Source: Euzebyella saccharophila (lineage in GTDB: Bacteria > Bacteroidota > Bacteroidia > Flavobacteriales > Flavobacteriaceae). From it: DNA of 64,000 nucleotides. The stretch is taken from the NCBI RefSeq assembly GCF_014855495.1, contig NZ_JACYFJ010000002.1, positions 62,001 to 126,000 on the forward strand. The letters run 5' to 3'. Positions 8,965-18,288 of this stretch are shown here, one piece after another. Both the position numbers and the translations under genes were made by a program. The notes beneath the pieces were generated by a model. It saw only the letters and a list, made by a program, of their open reading frames with translations, ran no database searches and was not told the DNA's origin. Within the stretch, counting starts at the first letter, position 1. Each line of letters opens with the position of its first letter.

Positions 8965-9966
8965 TTAATCTTTTACTAAATTGTTAAAATCCTTTATATC
9001 ATTTACGAAATGGGACCAAACAATGGATTTTGTTCGGTAGTAATTCTTTGTAAATTTCACCTTTTCCCTTTTCCTATACATTTTCCAAAAACGGATGTAA
9101 AAGCTTAGGTGAGCCTGTAAAATAGCAAGGAAATGCCTAAACTTAAATTGCATTATAAACCTAAAAGCCGCCACGGCATCCAGAATTAGTCGTGTAAAAA
9201 TTAGGATAAGTGCCCTTCTTCTGGGTAAGTTTTTCGTAATGGAAAACAGGGAGTTTCTAAAATTTAAAAAGGTTTTTTTAGGGTTCATGTTACTAAGTGT
9301 GGAACCTCCTAAATGATACACCTTGGATTTACCGGTATAAAAAACTTTGTAACCCCTGTTCTTGGCCCTCCAACAAAGATCTACCTCTTCTTGGTGTGCA
9401 AAATAGGTCTCGTCAAAGCCGTTCAATTCCCAAAAAACCTCTTTTTTTATGAACATGCATGCCCCAGTCGCCCAAAAAATTTCAACGGTATCATCATACT
9501 GGCCAGTATCTTTTTCCAGTGCTTGAAATATCCTCCCACGGCAAAAAGGATAACCAAGTCGGTCAATAAATCCGCCTGCAGCACCAGCGTACTCAAAATG
9601 GTCTTTTTTGAGCATGTCCAGTATTTTAGGTTGTACAATGGCTACCTCTTTATTGGTATTAAAAAGTTCGGCTATAGGTTCAAGCCAATTAGGGGTAACC
9701 TCAATATCCGAATTTAGAAGACAGTAAATATCTGCATCAATATGTTTTAAGCCCTGGTTATACCCAGTCGTAAAACCTCCATTTTCCGGGTTTACAATTA
9801 CCGAAACTTGGGGAAAGTTCTTTTTAACATATGCCACGGATCCATCAGTAGAAGCATTGTCCACGACATAAATTTTAGCGTTGTCAGAATAATCTACTAC
9901 AGATTTAAGGTATCTTTCTAAAAGCACCTCTCCGTTCCAGTTAAGTATGACAACAGCTATACGCAA
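8965..9966 (-). CDS. Glycosyltransferase family 2 (rhamnosyltransferase-like)
   Basis: The 333-residue inverting GT-A glycosyltransferase has ILNWNG at the start, DNASTDGS, LLNSDIEV (the DxD equivalent), the acceptor-loop TGACMFIKKEVFWELNGFDETYF and the HQEEVDLCWRAK motif. A hydrophobic or amphipathic C-terminal third (RRALILIFTRLILDAVAAF) suggests membrane association. It resembles WbbL-type enzymes that extend surface polysaccharide. The start is a TTG at 9966: an in-frame stop lies a few codons upstream and the catalytic fold begins at residue 3. It lies 12 bp downstream of the HsdR-N-like gene and is probably co-transcribed with it. Confidence 0.87.
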   Translation of the reverse strand: MRIAVVILNWNGEVLLERYLKSVVDYSDNAKIYVVDNASTDGSVAYVKKNFPQVSVIVNPENGGFTTGYNQGLKHIDADIYCLLNSDIEVTPNWLEPIAELFNTNKEVAIVQPKILDMLKKDHFEYAGAAGGFIDRLGYPFCRGRIFQALEKDTGQYDDTVEIFWATGACMFIKKEVFWELNGFDETYFAHQEEVDLCWRAKNRGYKVFYTGKSKVYHLGGSTLSNMNPKKTFLNFRNSLFSITKNLPRRRALILIFTRLILDAVAAFRFIMQFKFRHFLAILQAHLSFYIRFWKMYRKREKVKFTKNYYRTKSIVWSHFVNDIKDFNNLVKD

Positions 9967-9978
9967 AACGAAGGCAAA

Positions 9979-10425
9979 TTAACGGCTAAAATCAGGAATA
10001 TCCCTTAAAAAGCTATACTTTTCTGCTTCGAAATCCATTTTACAGTAATAATGGTCCAATCCGTTGGTTACCATCAAATAGTCTGCTTGCAACTGTAAAT
10101 TGTAACGGGCAATTTGATCAAACGTGGTTTGGTCAATAACTATTTTAGGAGCTTTACATTCAATAAGTACGTTTATATTTCCATTAGGATGAAAAATGAC
10201 AATATCATATCTCTTGGTCAAGCCATTGACGCTTAGCTGTTTCTCAACATTTATCAAGCTTTTTGGATATTTTTTTTGATGCATCAAATATTTAACAGCG
10301 TGCTGCCTTACCCATTCTTCGGGCTGTAAAACGACGAACTTTTTGCGAATGTCATCAAAAATAAGGTAGTTATTTTCGCTATTTTTGAACCGAAAGTTGT
10401 ATTCTGGAAAGTTTAATGGGTGCAT
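9979..10425 (-). CDS. Orphan HsdR N-terminal-type nuclease-fold protein
   Basis: The 148-residue protein matches the N-terminal nuclease-like domain of type I restriction subunits. The PD-(D/E)xK core is readable as KRYDIVIFHPNG followed by VLIECKAPK, giving the Asp and the E-x-K pair, then DQTTFDQIARYN. No helicase or methylase gene is nearby, so it is not a restriction system. It is divergent from holA and the two starts are 82 bp apart. This pairing is, to my knowledge, common in Bacteroidota, suggesting a household DNA role, but the function is not established. Confidence 0.75.
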   Translation of the reverse strand: MHPLNFPEYNFRFKNSENNYLIFDDIRKKFVVLQPEEWVRQHAVKYLMHQKKYPKSLINVEKQLSVNGLTKRYDIVIFHPNGNINVLIECKAPKIVIDQTTFDQIARYNLQLQADYLMVTNGLDHYYCKMDFEAEKYSFLRDIPDFSR

Positions 10426-10506
10426 TAAAAATATCTACGTTTTCTAGGGTAAAAATATAATTTCTATTTCTAAAGTAAAGCGAAATATTAAGTAGGGTAA
10501 GTATTT

Positions 10507-11508
10507 ATGGATGAAGTTAGGGAGATTGTAAAAAATGTCAAGAACGGGACGCTTAAACCGGTTTATTTTTTATTTGGGGAAGAACCCTATTATATAGACG
10601 CCATTTCTTCCTATATAGAAAAAAATGTCCTTGCGGAAGAGGAGAAGGGTTTTAATCAAATGGTATTGTACGGGAAGGACGTTACTATTGATGACATTGT
10701 AGGGAATGCCAAACGGTATCCCATGATGGCCGAAAGGCAAGTTGTCATAGTAAAAGAGGCGCAACATCTTTCTAGGACCATTGAACAATTAACGGATTAT
10801 GTAAACAATCCGCAACCCACTACCGTATTGGTCATTTGCTACAAGTACAAGAAACTGGACAAACGTAAAAAGCTTTATAAGGCCGTAAAAGCCAATGGCG
10901 TGCTTTTTGAAAGTAAAAAACTTTATGAAAATCAGGTTTCTGAGTGGATCAGGAAAAACCTACAAGGCAAAGGATACGGTATTTCTCATAAGGCGGCCAT
11001 CTTATTGACAGAATTTTTAGGTACGGATTTAAGCCGGATCAACAATGAACTTGAAAAGCTACAATTTGTACTTCCCCCAAAATCTGAAATTACCCCGGCA
11101 GATATTGAAACGCATATAGGAATCAGTAAGGATTACAATAATTTTGAGCTTAAAAAGGCTATTGGAGAGCGCAATGTGGTAAAAGCCACGCGAATAATCA
11201 ATTACTTTTCCCAGAACCCCAAAGACAATCCCTTAGTGTTAACAGTTTCGTTATTGCATACCTTTTTTGCCCAGCTTTTACAGTACCATGGACTTCGGGA
11301 TCATTCACCCAAAAGTGTAGCCAGTACGTTAAAGATCAGTCCTTTTTTCGTAAACGAATATCAAACCGCAGCAAAAAACTATCCCATGAAAAAGGTAAGT
11401 GCCATAGTAGCACATTTAAGGGAGATAGATGTGAAGGGTAAAGGGGTTGGTGCCAACTCCATTACACAAGCAGATTTACTTAAAGAACTTTTGGTAAAGA
11501 TTTTCTAA
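10507..11508 (+). CDS. holA: DNA polymerase III subunit delta
   Basis: The 333-residue protein has the HolA layout. An AAA-like N-terminal part starts KPVYFLFGEEPYYIDAI, the middle includes MMAERQVVIVKEAQHL and LLTEFLGTDLSRINNELEKL, and the C-terminal helical collar carries FELKKAIGERNVVKA. Delta opens the beta clamp within the clamp loader. The Walker motifs are degenerate, as usual for delta. The ATG at 10507 is the first in frame. It is divergent from the HsdR-N-like gene and convergent with the DoxX gene, leaving a 1-bp gap to that neighbour. Confidence 0.9.
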   Translation: MDEVREIVKNVKNGTLKPVYFLFGEEPYYIDAISSYIEKNVLAEEEKGFNQMVLYGKDVTIDDIVGNAKRYPMMAERQVVIVKEAQHLSRTIEQLTDYVNNPQPTTVLVICYKYKKLDKRKKLYKAVKANGVLFESKKLYENQVSEWIRKNLQGKGYGISHKAAILLTEFLGTDLSRINNELEKLQFVLPPKSEITPADIETHIGISKDYNNFELKKAIGERNVVKATRIINYFSQNPKDNPLVLTVSLLHTFFAQLLQYHGLRDHSPKSVASTLKISPFFVNEYQTAAKNYPMKKVSAIVAHLREIDVKGKGVGANSITQADLLKELLVKIF

Positions 11509-11509
11509 A

Positions 11510-11884
11510 CTATCTTCTATCTGCGCTAAATTTTCCGGGACCTACCAAGGCGATGGTAACAAAGGCAACCAAGTAAAGAAGCGCCATCTCCTTTCTTTGG
11601 AAAGGGTCCGAGCCATGTACAATAAAAGCAGCTACGGCCATAGTAATGATGACAGGAATTGCCGCCCAACGCGTTTTAAAACCAAAGATGATTAAAATAG
11701 GACAAACGAATTCTCCAATCATTGCTAAAAATAGGGAAGGGGTAGACCCAATACCTAAAGGATTGCCAAATTCCGCTCCATTAATGAGCATTTGAAGTTT
11801 ACCGTACCCGTGTGTGAGCATAAAAGCTGAGGCGCCTATTCTAAGAACGGCCAAACCTATGTCCTTTAAAAGGGAGTTGTTCAT
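11510..11884 (-). CDS. DoxX-family membrane protein
   Basis: The 124-residue protein has four predicted transmembrane segments: around LAVLRIGASAFMLTHGYGKL, LFLAMIGEFVCPILIIFGF, WAAIPVIITMAVAAFIVHG and LLYLVAFVTIALVGPGKF. The Arg-plus-His pattern in helix 1 is typical of DoxX/SURF4-type small membrane proteins. These have been linked to quinone oxidoreductases or oxidative stress, but no reaction can be assigned here. It ends 1 bp from the holA stop on the opposite strand. Confidence 0.82.
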   Translation of the reverse strand: MNNSLLKDIGLAVLRIGASAFMLTHGYGKLQMLINGAEFGNPLGIGSTPSLFLAMIGEFVCPILIIFGFKTRWAAIPVIITMAVAAFIVHGSDPFQRKEMALLYLVAFVTIALVGPGKFSADRR

Positions 11885-12086
11885 CTTTGTAGTTGTTTAG
11901 AATGGTATAAATGTATTGAAATTTTGTGTGATAATAGGAGCGATACCTACACACCAAACACTAAATTAAGGCAATCGGTATATTTAAAGCAAGAAGTACA
12001 CCAAAAATTATCAGGTGGTTTTTAACCATGTAATCAACCGATTAGGGTTATTTATTTGAAAATCAATACAGTATGAACCTTACGGC

Positions 12087-14519
12087 TTAAAGAAGTTTTG
12101 GGAAGCTATCCGGATCACTTTCGTGCATTATTGCATAAACTTTCTCAAAAACATCTTCTGTGTTAGGTTTTGAAAAATAATCCCCATCACTACCATAGGC
12201 GGGTCTATGCGCTTTTGCGCTAATAGTATGCGGTGCACTATCCAAGAATTGATAGGCTCCTTGTTTTTCCAATATTTCGGTAAGAATATAGGCAGAGCAA
12301 CCTCCTGGGACATCTTCATCAATTACTACTAGACGATTGGTTTTTTCAACGCTTTTTACGGTATCATGATAAATATCGAAAGGGAGCAAGGTTTGTGCGT
12401 CTATAACTTCGGCATCAATACCAACTTCCAATAACTCTTTGGCCGCTTGTTCAACAATCCTGAGGGTAGATCCATAGGATACCAATGTAATATCCGTTCC
12501 TGATTTAACAGTTTCTACTTTTCCTATTGGAGTACAAAAATCGCCTAGATTCTGTGGTTTTTTCTCCTTAAGTCGGTAACCGTTTAAGCTTTCTATAACC
12601 AGGGCAGGTTCATCGGTTTTCATAAGGGTGTTATAGAAACCGGCAGCTTGGGTCATATTTCTTGGGGAAAGAATGTACATGCCCCTTAAGGAATGGATCA
12701 AAGCCCCCATGGGGGAACCTGAATGCCAAATTCCTTCTAGCCTGTGACCTCTGGTCCGAACGATTAACGGTACTTTTTGTTTGCCAAAGGTACGGTATCG
12801 CAGGCAGGCAACGTCATCTGTTAGAGTTGCCAATGCATAAAAGATGTAATCCAGATATTGTATCTCCGCAATAGGTCTTAGACCTCTCAACGCCATACCG
12901 GTACCTTGCCCAATAATGGTAGTTTCCCTTATTCCGGTATCTGCAATTCTATCCTTACCAAATTTTTTCTGTAATCCTTCAAGGCCCTGGTTCACGTCCC
13001 CAATATTACCGGTATCCTCTCCAAACACAAGAGCATTTGGATTGTTCTCAAACAACTTTTCAAAGTTGTCCCTTAAAATGATACGTCCGTCCACATCTTC
13101 TGTACCATCATCATAAACAGGCTTGACCTCAGGAATGTTGGTGGCTCTATTTGGTCCCTCATTGTAAAGGTCGGCACTATATTTTGGCTGCGTTTCTAGT
13201 AAAAAGTTTTTGGTCCAATTAACAAGCTCCTCCTTTTCTGGATGGGCTTCACCAATTAAATACCGTATTGCCTTTCTGGCAGCTTGTGCCATCTCCTTTT
13301 TTAAAGGTTCTTCATTGGCGATAAGGTCATTTTTGATTTTACTGATAAAGTTTTTGTTTGGACTCTTATGAGCCGCAGCTTCTAAAAGAGCTATCAACTT
13401 TTTTCTATGTGGCCCGTGGGTAGAAAGATATTCTGCCCAAGCTTCTTTTTTGGCCAACCTTACCTGCTTGGTGATATTTTTTTCTAAGGCGCTAAGCTCT
13501 TCTTCAGAAGTTATTCCAGTTTCTAGAATCCATTCCCTAAAACGCTTATTGCAATCATTTTCTCGCTCCCAATTCAGACGTTCCTTGCTTTTGTACCGTT
13601 CATGTGAACCGGACGATGAATGTCCTTGGGGTTGGGTAAGTTCCGTAACATGTATCACAACGGGCACATGTTCTTCACGTGCAATATCGGATGCATTTTC
13701 GTAAGCGTGCATCAATGCGGTATAATCCCAACCTTTTACCTTGAGCATTTCAAACCCAGGCTTTTCTGAAGTTCTTTCAAAACCGGCAAGCATTTCTGAG
13801 ATGTCCTCCTTTGTAGCATGATATTCTGCCGGAACGGAAATACCATAATCATCGTCCCATATACTTATGACCATGGGAACCTGCAAAACACCTGCGGCAT
13901 TTATGGTTTCCAAGAACATGCCTTCACTCGTACTCGCGTTGCCAATGGTTCCCCAAGCAACCTCATTTCCATTATCGGAAAATTTGGAAGCATCCACGTT
14001 TTTAAGCTTCCTATACATTTTAGAGGCTTGGGCCAGACCCAATAGACGGGGCATTTGCCCGGCTGTACACGAAATATCGGCACTGCTGTTCTTTTGTTGG
14101 GTAAGGTTTTTCCAGCTACCATCTTCATTGAGGCTATAGGTCACATAGTGGCCACCCATTTGCCTACCGGCGCTCATGGGCTCCATTTCAATATCCGTAG
14201 TGGCGTAAAGGGAATGGAAAAGGTCTTTTGGAGTGAGCAATCCCAGTGCCATCATAAAAGTTTGATCTCTATAATAACCACTACGCCAGTCGCCATTTTT
14301 AAAGGCTTTGGCCATTGCCAACTGAGGAAGCTCTTTTCCATCACCAAAAATGCCGAATTTAGCCTTTCCTGTAAGTACTTCTTTCCTTCCTAATAAACTG
14401 CAAGTTCTGCTTAATACGGCAATTTTGTAATCGCTGAGAATTTGAGTTTTAAAATCGTCGAAAGAAATATCATTACTGGTTTTGGGCGAAATATCCATTG
14501 AAGTCTTTTCGGTTTCCAC
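12087..14519 (-). CDS. Branched-chain 2-oxoacid dehydrogenase E1, fused alpha and beta subunits
   Basis: The 810-residue thiamine-diphosphate enzyme carries both E1 chains in one polypeptide. The alpha half (about 1-390) has GRQMGGHYV and the ThDP motif GNASTSEGMF ending near DDDYGISVP. The beta half (about 470-810) has GEDTGNIGDVNQGLEG, GMALRGLRPIAEIQYLDYIF and the C-terminal transketolase domain VVIDEDVPGGCSAYI. It decarboxylates branched-chain 2-oxoacids and hands the acyl group to lipoyl-E2, feeding iso-fatty-acid precursors and catabolism. The first start is a GTG (14519); an ATG seven codons in (14498) is equally possible. No E2 or E3 gene is adjacent. Confidence 0.9.
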   Translation of the reverse strand: METEKTSMDISPKTSNDISFDDFKTQILSDYKIAVLSRTCSLLGRKEVLTGKAKFGIFGDGKELPQLAMAKAFKNGDWRSGYYRDQTFMMALGLLTPKDLFHSLYATTDIEMEPMSAGRQMGGHYVTYSLNEDGSWKNLTQQKNSSADISCTAGQMPRLLGLAQASKMYRKLKNVDASKFSDNGNEVAWGTIGNASTSEGMFLETINAAGVLQVPMVISIWDDDYGISVPAEYHATKEDISEMLAGFERTSEKPGFEMLKVKGWDYTALMHAYENASDIAREEHVPVVIHVTELTQPQGHSSSGSHERYKSKERLNWERENDCNKRFREWILETGITSEEELSALEKNITKQVRLAKKEAWAEYLSTHGPHRKKLIALLEAAAHKSPNKNFISKIKNDLIANEEPLKKEMAQAARKAIRYLIGEAHPEKEELVNWTKNFLLETQPKYSADLYNEGPNRATNIPEVKPVYDDGTEDVDGRIILRDNFEKLFENNPNALVFGEDTGNIGDVNQGLEGLQKKFGKDRIADTGIRETTIIGQGTGMALRGLRPIAEIQYLDYIFYALATLTDDVACLRYRTFGKQKVPLIVRTRGHRLEGIWHSGSPMGALIHSLRGMYILSPRNMTQAAGFYNTLMKTDEPALVIESLNGYRLKEKKPQNLGDFCTPIGKVETVKSGTDITLVSYGSTLRIVEQAAKELLEVGIDAEVIDAQTLLPFDIYHDTVKSVEKTNRLVVIDEDVPGGCSAYILTEILEKQGAYQFLDSAPHTISAKAHRPAYGSDGDYFSKPNTEDVFEKVYAIMHESDPDSFPKLL

Positions 14520-14660
14520 AAAAATAGCAAATACTATACATTTTTACAATCACAAAAATTCTTAAAAAATTTACCGATTTTCAAAATAAATTTCAGAAAA
14601 CCTATCGATTTTAGAATTATAGATAAAAAAACATCGATTAACTGAGGATTTTTTAATCAA

Positions 14661-17513
14661 TTAAAACCACTTTCTTGTAAACAAACCGGTTAAGGTTTTG
14701 GGGCTCACAGTGATGATAAATCTAATTTTTTCTCCGTAGTTAGGTTGGGAAATTTCCCAGCCATTATTGGAATAAACAGGGAAATAAAGTTCAAAATAAT
14801 CAGTGAGTAGATTAAGCCTAACGCCAGAATCGTATACAAATTTGGCGGGTATACCTTTGTTCTTAACATAGCCCAAATCCCCGTAAACCTCGATCCACCT
14901 CCATAGATTAACGCTACTGTTCACAGTGGCCATCCAATCATTGGCAAAACGAAATCGTTCTGGCATAAAGGATTTGAACCCACCTTCTGCGATTATAATT
15001 TGCTGACTATAAATACCAGAATCTTCAGAACGTCCTAAATAGCCATAGTCAAATAGATAATCCGTAGGCCTGTCCAAAGCAAAGCTAAAAAAGTTAGGGT
15101 CTCTATAATCCGTTGTTTTATTTCTCAAAAATTTCCCTGCAAAAAACCGAAGGTTCAATTGCCTATTACTTTCAAATAGTTGCCGGTATTCCATTTCAAA
15201 GGATAGCTTGGAGAAATCCTTTGCGTGTTGACCATCTGCAAACCACGATAAATAGTTGATGATCCCTGGGTTGTGATTGGTATATCTTACATTGAAAACA
15301 CTATAATCCGGAGGGGTTTCAAAATCGATTAAATTTTCATCTTTGTTTCTTAGAACATTGATGAACCTAAAGGACAGAAATTCCCTTTTGTTGGAAATCA
15401 AGTGATCGGGTCGCCAGCCTAAGGAAAAAGAAGGGGTTATTTTGGTATATCTGGAATTTTCCTGAAAATGGTAGGTAGAGGCTCCTAAAGCATAATTGGC
15501 CACATAAAGCCCGCTCTTGCTAAGATATTTGCGGTAACTAATGCTTCCAGATCCTACAAAAGATTGTTCGCGAAAAGAATAGCTGGGAGCAACATCATAA
15601 ACAAATGGCCTTTCCAAGAATGTTTTATTATATAATCTTAAACCGGGAGTCCATCCATCGTAAATATTAAAATTTAATACCGGCACATAAAAAACCTGGT
15701 TGTAATAAGGGTTTTCTGAATCTTTAAAAAAAGTGAATTTAAGTTTTTTGTTACTGGAGAAGAAACCTCCTAGGGATTTCCAGTTGTCTCTCTGATTGAA
15801 TTCTGGAATTTTCTGATCGTAGTTTAGTACCAACCGTTTTTCATCGTTTCTAGGGATACTTACTACCTTTTGATCGTCAATATTGGAAAACCAATATTTG
15901 GATAACACACTATCGTTTTTTAAGCCAAAGAGTGAAATGGGAACATTGGTTCCTTTTTTATTCTTTATGGTTATATGAAGGGAATCTTTGGTCTTTTCAA
16001 CATTTTTAATTTTGAAATCGATTTTACGATCTGTTGAAACATAGTCTTGAAAAAACCAATCAATATTTTTATCCGTCATACGCTTCATGATGGATTCAAA
16101 ATCCAAGGTTTTTACCTTGCTCAGTTGATAGTGTTTGTAGAACGATTTAATGCCTTCGTCAATTTTTTCCTTTCCTACGTAACTTGCTAAATAGGAGAGG
16201 CCTAGGCCTGCTTTATATTTATTGGCTATTTTTTGGTTGAACCTAATGAGGCTATCATTGGAGGTAAGTAGGGGTTGGTCCAAGTTTTTGCGAGAGGTGA
16301 GCATATAAAGAAAGGGGTACTGCTCATTAAAATGCATTTTTGCCAAATTAAAACTTCTAACACCCCATATTCTTGAAAGTTTGCCAAGCAGCTTTTGGTT
16401 GGGATAGTATTGATTTACATATTCGATCATTAAGTAGTTGGCTATTGCATCCGTTAACCATTGATCCTTTCTGGCATCCAGAAAAAGAGTTTCTTCCAAA
16501 ATATTGATCAAGGCCGTTTTTAAGAACTTCATTTCATATTGAAATTGTTCTTCATAGGGTCTTATAAATGATGGTAATTGATTGATGCCATAAAGTGGGT
16601 TCTTTTTATAATCCAACTCGCTTACCAACAAATGGGCATGGGGGTATTTACCTAGATTTTGACTGATAAATTCGGTTACCCTATTAATGGACAAACCTTT
16701 ACCTACCACATTGTATTTGGGCGCCTCAATATCCGTTACTACTGTCATTTGAGGGGTTACGTGGGTAAGGAAGCGTCTTTCTTGCGTTAGTATGATTTCA
16801 CAGTTCTTTTGCTGTAAAGCCCTTAACTGTGCAATTTGTCCATTTGAGAAATGGCTGCTGCCCAAAACCTCAAAATTTGAGACTAAATTTAAATTTCTTG
16901 GGAAAGTAAAGTTTACATTGGTATGCGTTACTTCCGTATGGATATCCTCTAGATTCTTGTTGCTGTAGAGATGCCAAGACCCATCAAAATAGGATGGGGT
17001 AAGGTACCAATCCTTCAAGTAATAATTATTTCTTTTATCGTAACCGTAGGCTGTAAATTTATTTTCCGGCAATTGTACCGTATAGGTAAGAAAAAGTTTT
17101 GCGGTCTCGCCGGGACGTAAAGGCGAATTTAGTTCAATTCTAATGATGTCCTTCTCAGTGGTTCGTTTCCAACGCAATCCTCTGTAATTATCATCAACCG
17201 CACTTAAAATGGTGGTAAACCCCCTTTCCTCATCTTTTGCCAAATGAAGACTCTTTTTAAACTCTTCATCAAACCTTTTGGCTAGTCCTGTATTCTTATC
17301 GGAATAGGCATGGGCCCAATCGTTAAAATACAGAATGTTTAAAATTACATCGGAGTCATTTTTATAAATAAACTCCTGTTGTACGTTAATTTGCTTGGTT
17401 TTCCCATCTAAACTGGCCGTTAAAGTATTGGCATGCTGAGCCATGGTTACACCAATAGCCGTAAAAAATAGGGCTAGAAATAGCGCAGCCGTTATGGGGA
17501 ATTTATGTACCAA
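14661..17513 (-). CDS. Outer-membrane beta-barrel with an inactive M1-peptidase-like periplasmic domain
   Basis: The 950-residue protein has a signal peptide (1-25, TMAQ). Next is a region laid out like an M1 aminopeptidase: a beta saddle with ELNSPLRPGETAKLFLTY, then a thermolysin-like helical part, WLTDAIANYLMIEYV (350-364). The last third is strand-rich with alternating aromatics and ends in KWF, typical of outer-membrane barrels. The HExxH zinc motif should fall near 330-334, but the sequence there is KTALI, and the third zinc ligand Glu is an Asp (353). So it is probably not a peptidase. The start is a TTG, 9 bp after the LOG gene, suggesting coupled translation. Confidence 0.7.
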   Translation of the reverse strand: MVHKFPITAALFLALFFTAIGVTMAQHANTLTASLDGKTKQINVQQEFIYKNDSDVILNILYFNDWAHAYSDKNTGLAKRFDEEFKKSLHLAKDEERGFTTILSAVDDNYRGLRWKRTTEKDIIRIELNSPLRPGETAKLFLTYTVQLPENKFTAYGYDKRNNYYLKDWYLTPSYFDGSWHLYSNKNLEDIHTEVTHTNVNFTFPRNLNLVSNFEVLGSSHFSNGQIAQLRALQQKNCEIILTQERRFLTHVTPQMTVVTDIEAPKYNVVGKGLSINRVTEFISQNLGKYPHAHLLVSELDYKKNPLYGINQLPSFIRPYEEQFQYEMKFLKTALINILEETLFLDARKDQWLTDAIANYLMIEYVNQYYPNQKLLGKLSRIWGVRSFNLAKMHFNEQYPFLYMLTSRKNLDQPLLTSNDSLIRFNQKIANKYKAGLGLSYLASYVGKEKIDEGIKSFYKHYQLSKVKTLDFESIMKRMTDKNIDWFFQDYVSTDRKIDFKIKNVEKTKDSLHITIKNKKGTNVPISLFGLKNDSVLSKYWFSNIDDQKVVSIPRNDEKRLVLNYDQKIPEFNQRDNWKSLGGFFSSNKKLKFTFFKDSENPYYNQVFYVPVLNFNIYDGWTPGLRLYNKTFLERPFVYDVAPSYSFREQSFVGSGSISYRKYLSKSGLYVANYALGASTYHFQENSRYTKITPSFSLGWRPDHLISNKREFLSFRFINVLRNKDENLIDFETPPDYSVFNVRYTNHNPGIINYLSWFADGQHAKDFSKLSFEMEYRQLFESNRQLNLRFFAGKFLRNKTTDYRDPNFFSFALDRPTDYLFDYGYLGRSEDSGIYSQQIIIAEGGFKSFMPERFRFANDWMATVNSSVNLWRWIEVYGDLGYVKNKGIPAKFVYDSGVRLNLLTDYFELYFPVYSNNGWEISQPNYGEKIRFIITVSPKTLTGLFTRKWF

Positions 17514-17522
17514 AAAATAGAA

Positions 17523-18209
17523 TTAGAAATTAGGGCTTAGGGTGTGCCCTTTGTAGAATGCGTCAATAATTTCTACCACTTCATCTGCCGTGTCTACCAT
17601 TTTGATCAGGTCCAAATCATGCGGACTAATATTCTTGACCTCCAACATGGTATTCTTTACCCAATCCATTAATCCGGACCAAAATTCAGTGCCCACGAGT
17701 ATAATAGGGAATTTTTCAATTTTATTGGTTTGAATCAAGGTGATGGCTTCAAAAAGTTCATCCAATGTACCAAAACCACCGGGCATTACTACAAAACCTT
17801 GGGAGTACTTCACGAACATTACCTTACGAACAAAGAAATAATCAAAGTCAAGACTTTTATCCGGGTCAATGAACGGATTGTCATGTTGCTCAAAAGGCAA
17901 ATCTATGTTTAGCCCTACTGAAGTACCACCGGCTTGATGTGCACCTTTGTTTCCTGCCTCCATAATACCGGGTCCGCCTCCCGTAATTATACCGTAACCA
18001 GCTTCCGCAATTTTTTCGGCAATAGTTACCGATAATTCATAGTACTTGGCTCCAGGCTTGGTTCTTGCCGACCCAAAAATTGAAACACACGGGCCTATGG
18101 TTCCCATTTTTTCAAATCCGTTCACAAACTCTCCCATTATCTTGAAAATGGCCCAAGAATCGTTTGTTTTTATTTCATTCCATCCTTTATGATGTTGTTC
18201 CTTACGCAT
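17523..18209 (-). CDS. LOG-family nucleotide phosphoribohydrolase-like protein (TIGR00730)
   Basis: The 228-residue Rossmann-fold protein shows SIFGSARTKPG, GGGPGIMEAGNKGA and the family signature PGGFGTLDELFE. Characterised relatives are cytokinin-activating LOG enzymes or nucleotide 5'-monophosphate nucleosidases such as PpnN; older 'lysine decarboxylase' labels are wrong. It probably cleaves the N-glycosidic bond of AMP/GMP-like nucleotides. The ATG at 18209 is about 80 bp downstream of the uvrA stop. It sits just before the M1-like barrel gene on the same strand. Confidence 0.85.
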   Translation of the reverse strand: MRKEQHHKGWNEIKTNDSWAIFKIMGEFVNGFEKMGTIGPCVSIFGSARTKPGAKYYELSVTIAEKIAEAGYGIITGGGPGIMEAGNKGAHQAGGTSVGLNIDLPFEQHDNPFIDPDKSLDFDYFFVRKVMFVKYSQGFVVMPGGFGTLDELFEAITLIQTNKIEKFPIILVGTEFWSGLMDWVKNTMLEVKNISPHDLDLIKMVDTADEVVEIIDAFYKGHTLSPNF

Positions 18210-18288
18210 ATATGTGCAATTTCAATATTCAGCGATGCCGAATTTAAGTTTTATTTTATACTTCTAACAAGTCTTGATGAAGCGTATT

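Noticed and set aside
9979-10425. A type I restriction-modification system
   Set aside because: Only the HsdR N-terminal-like domain exists; no helicase, HsdM or HsdS is present within the window.
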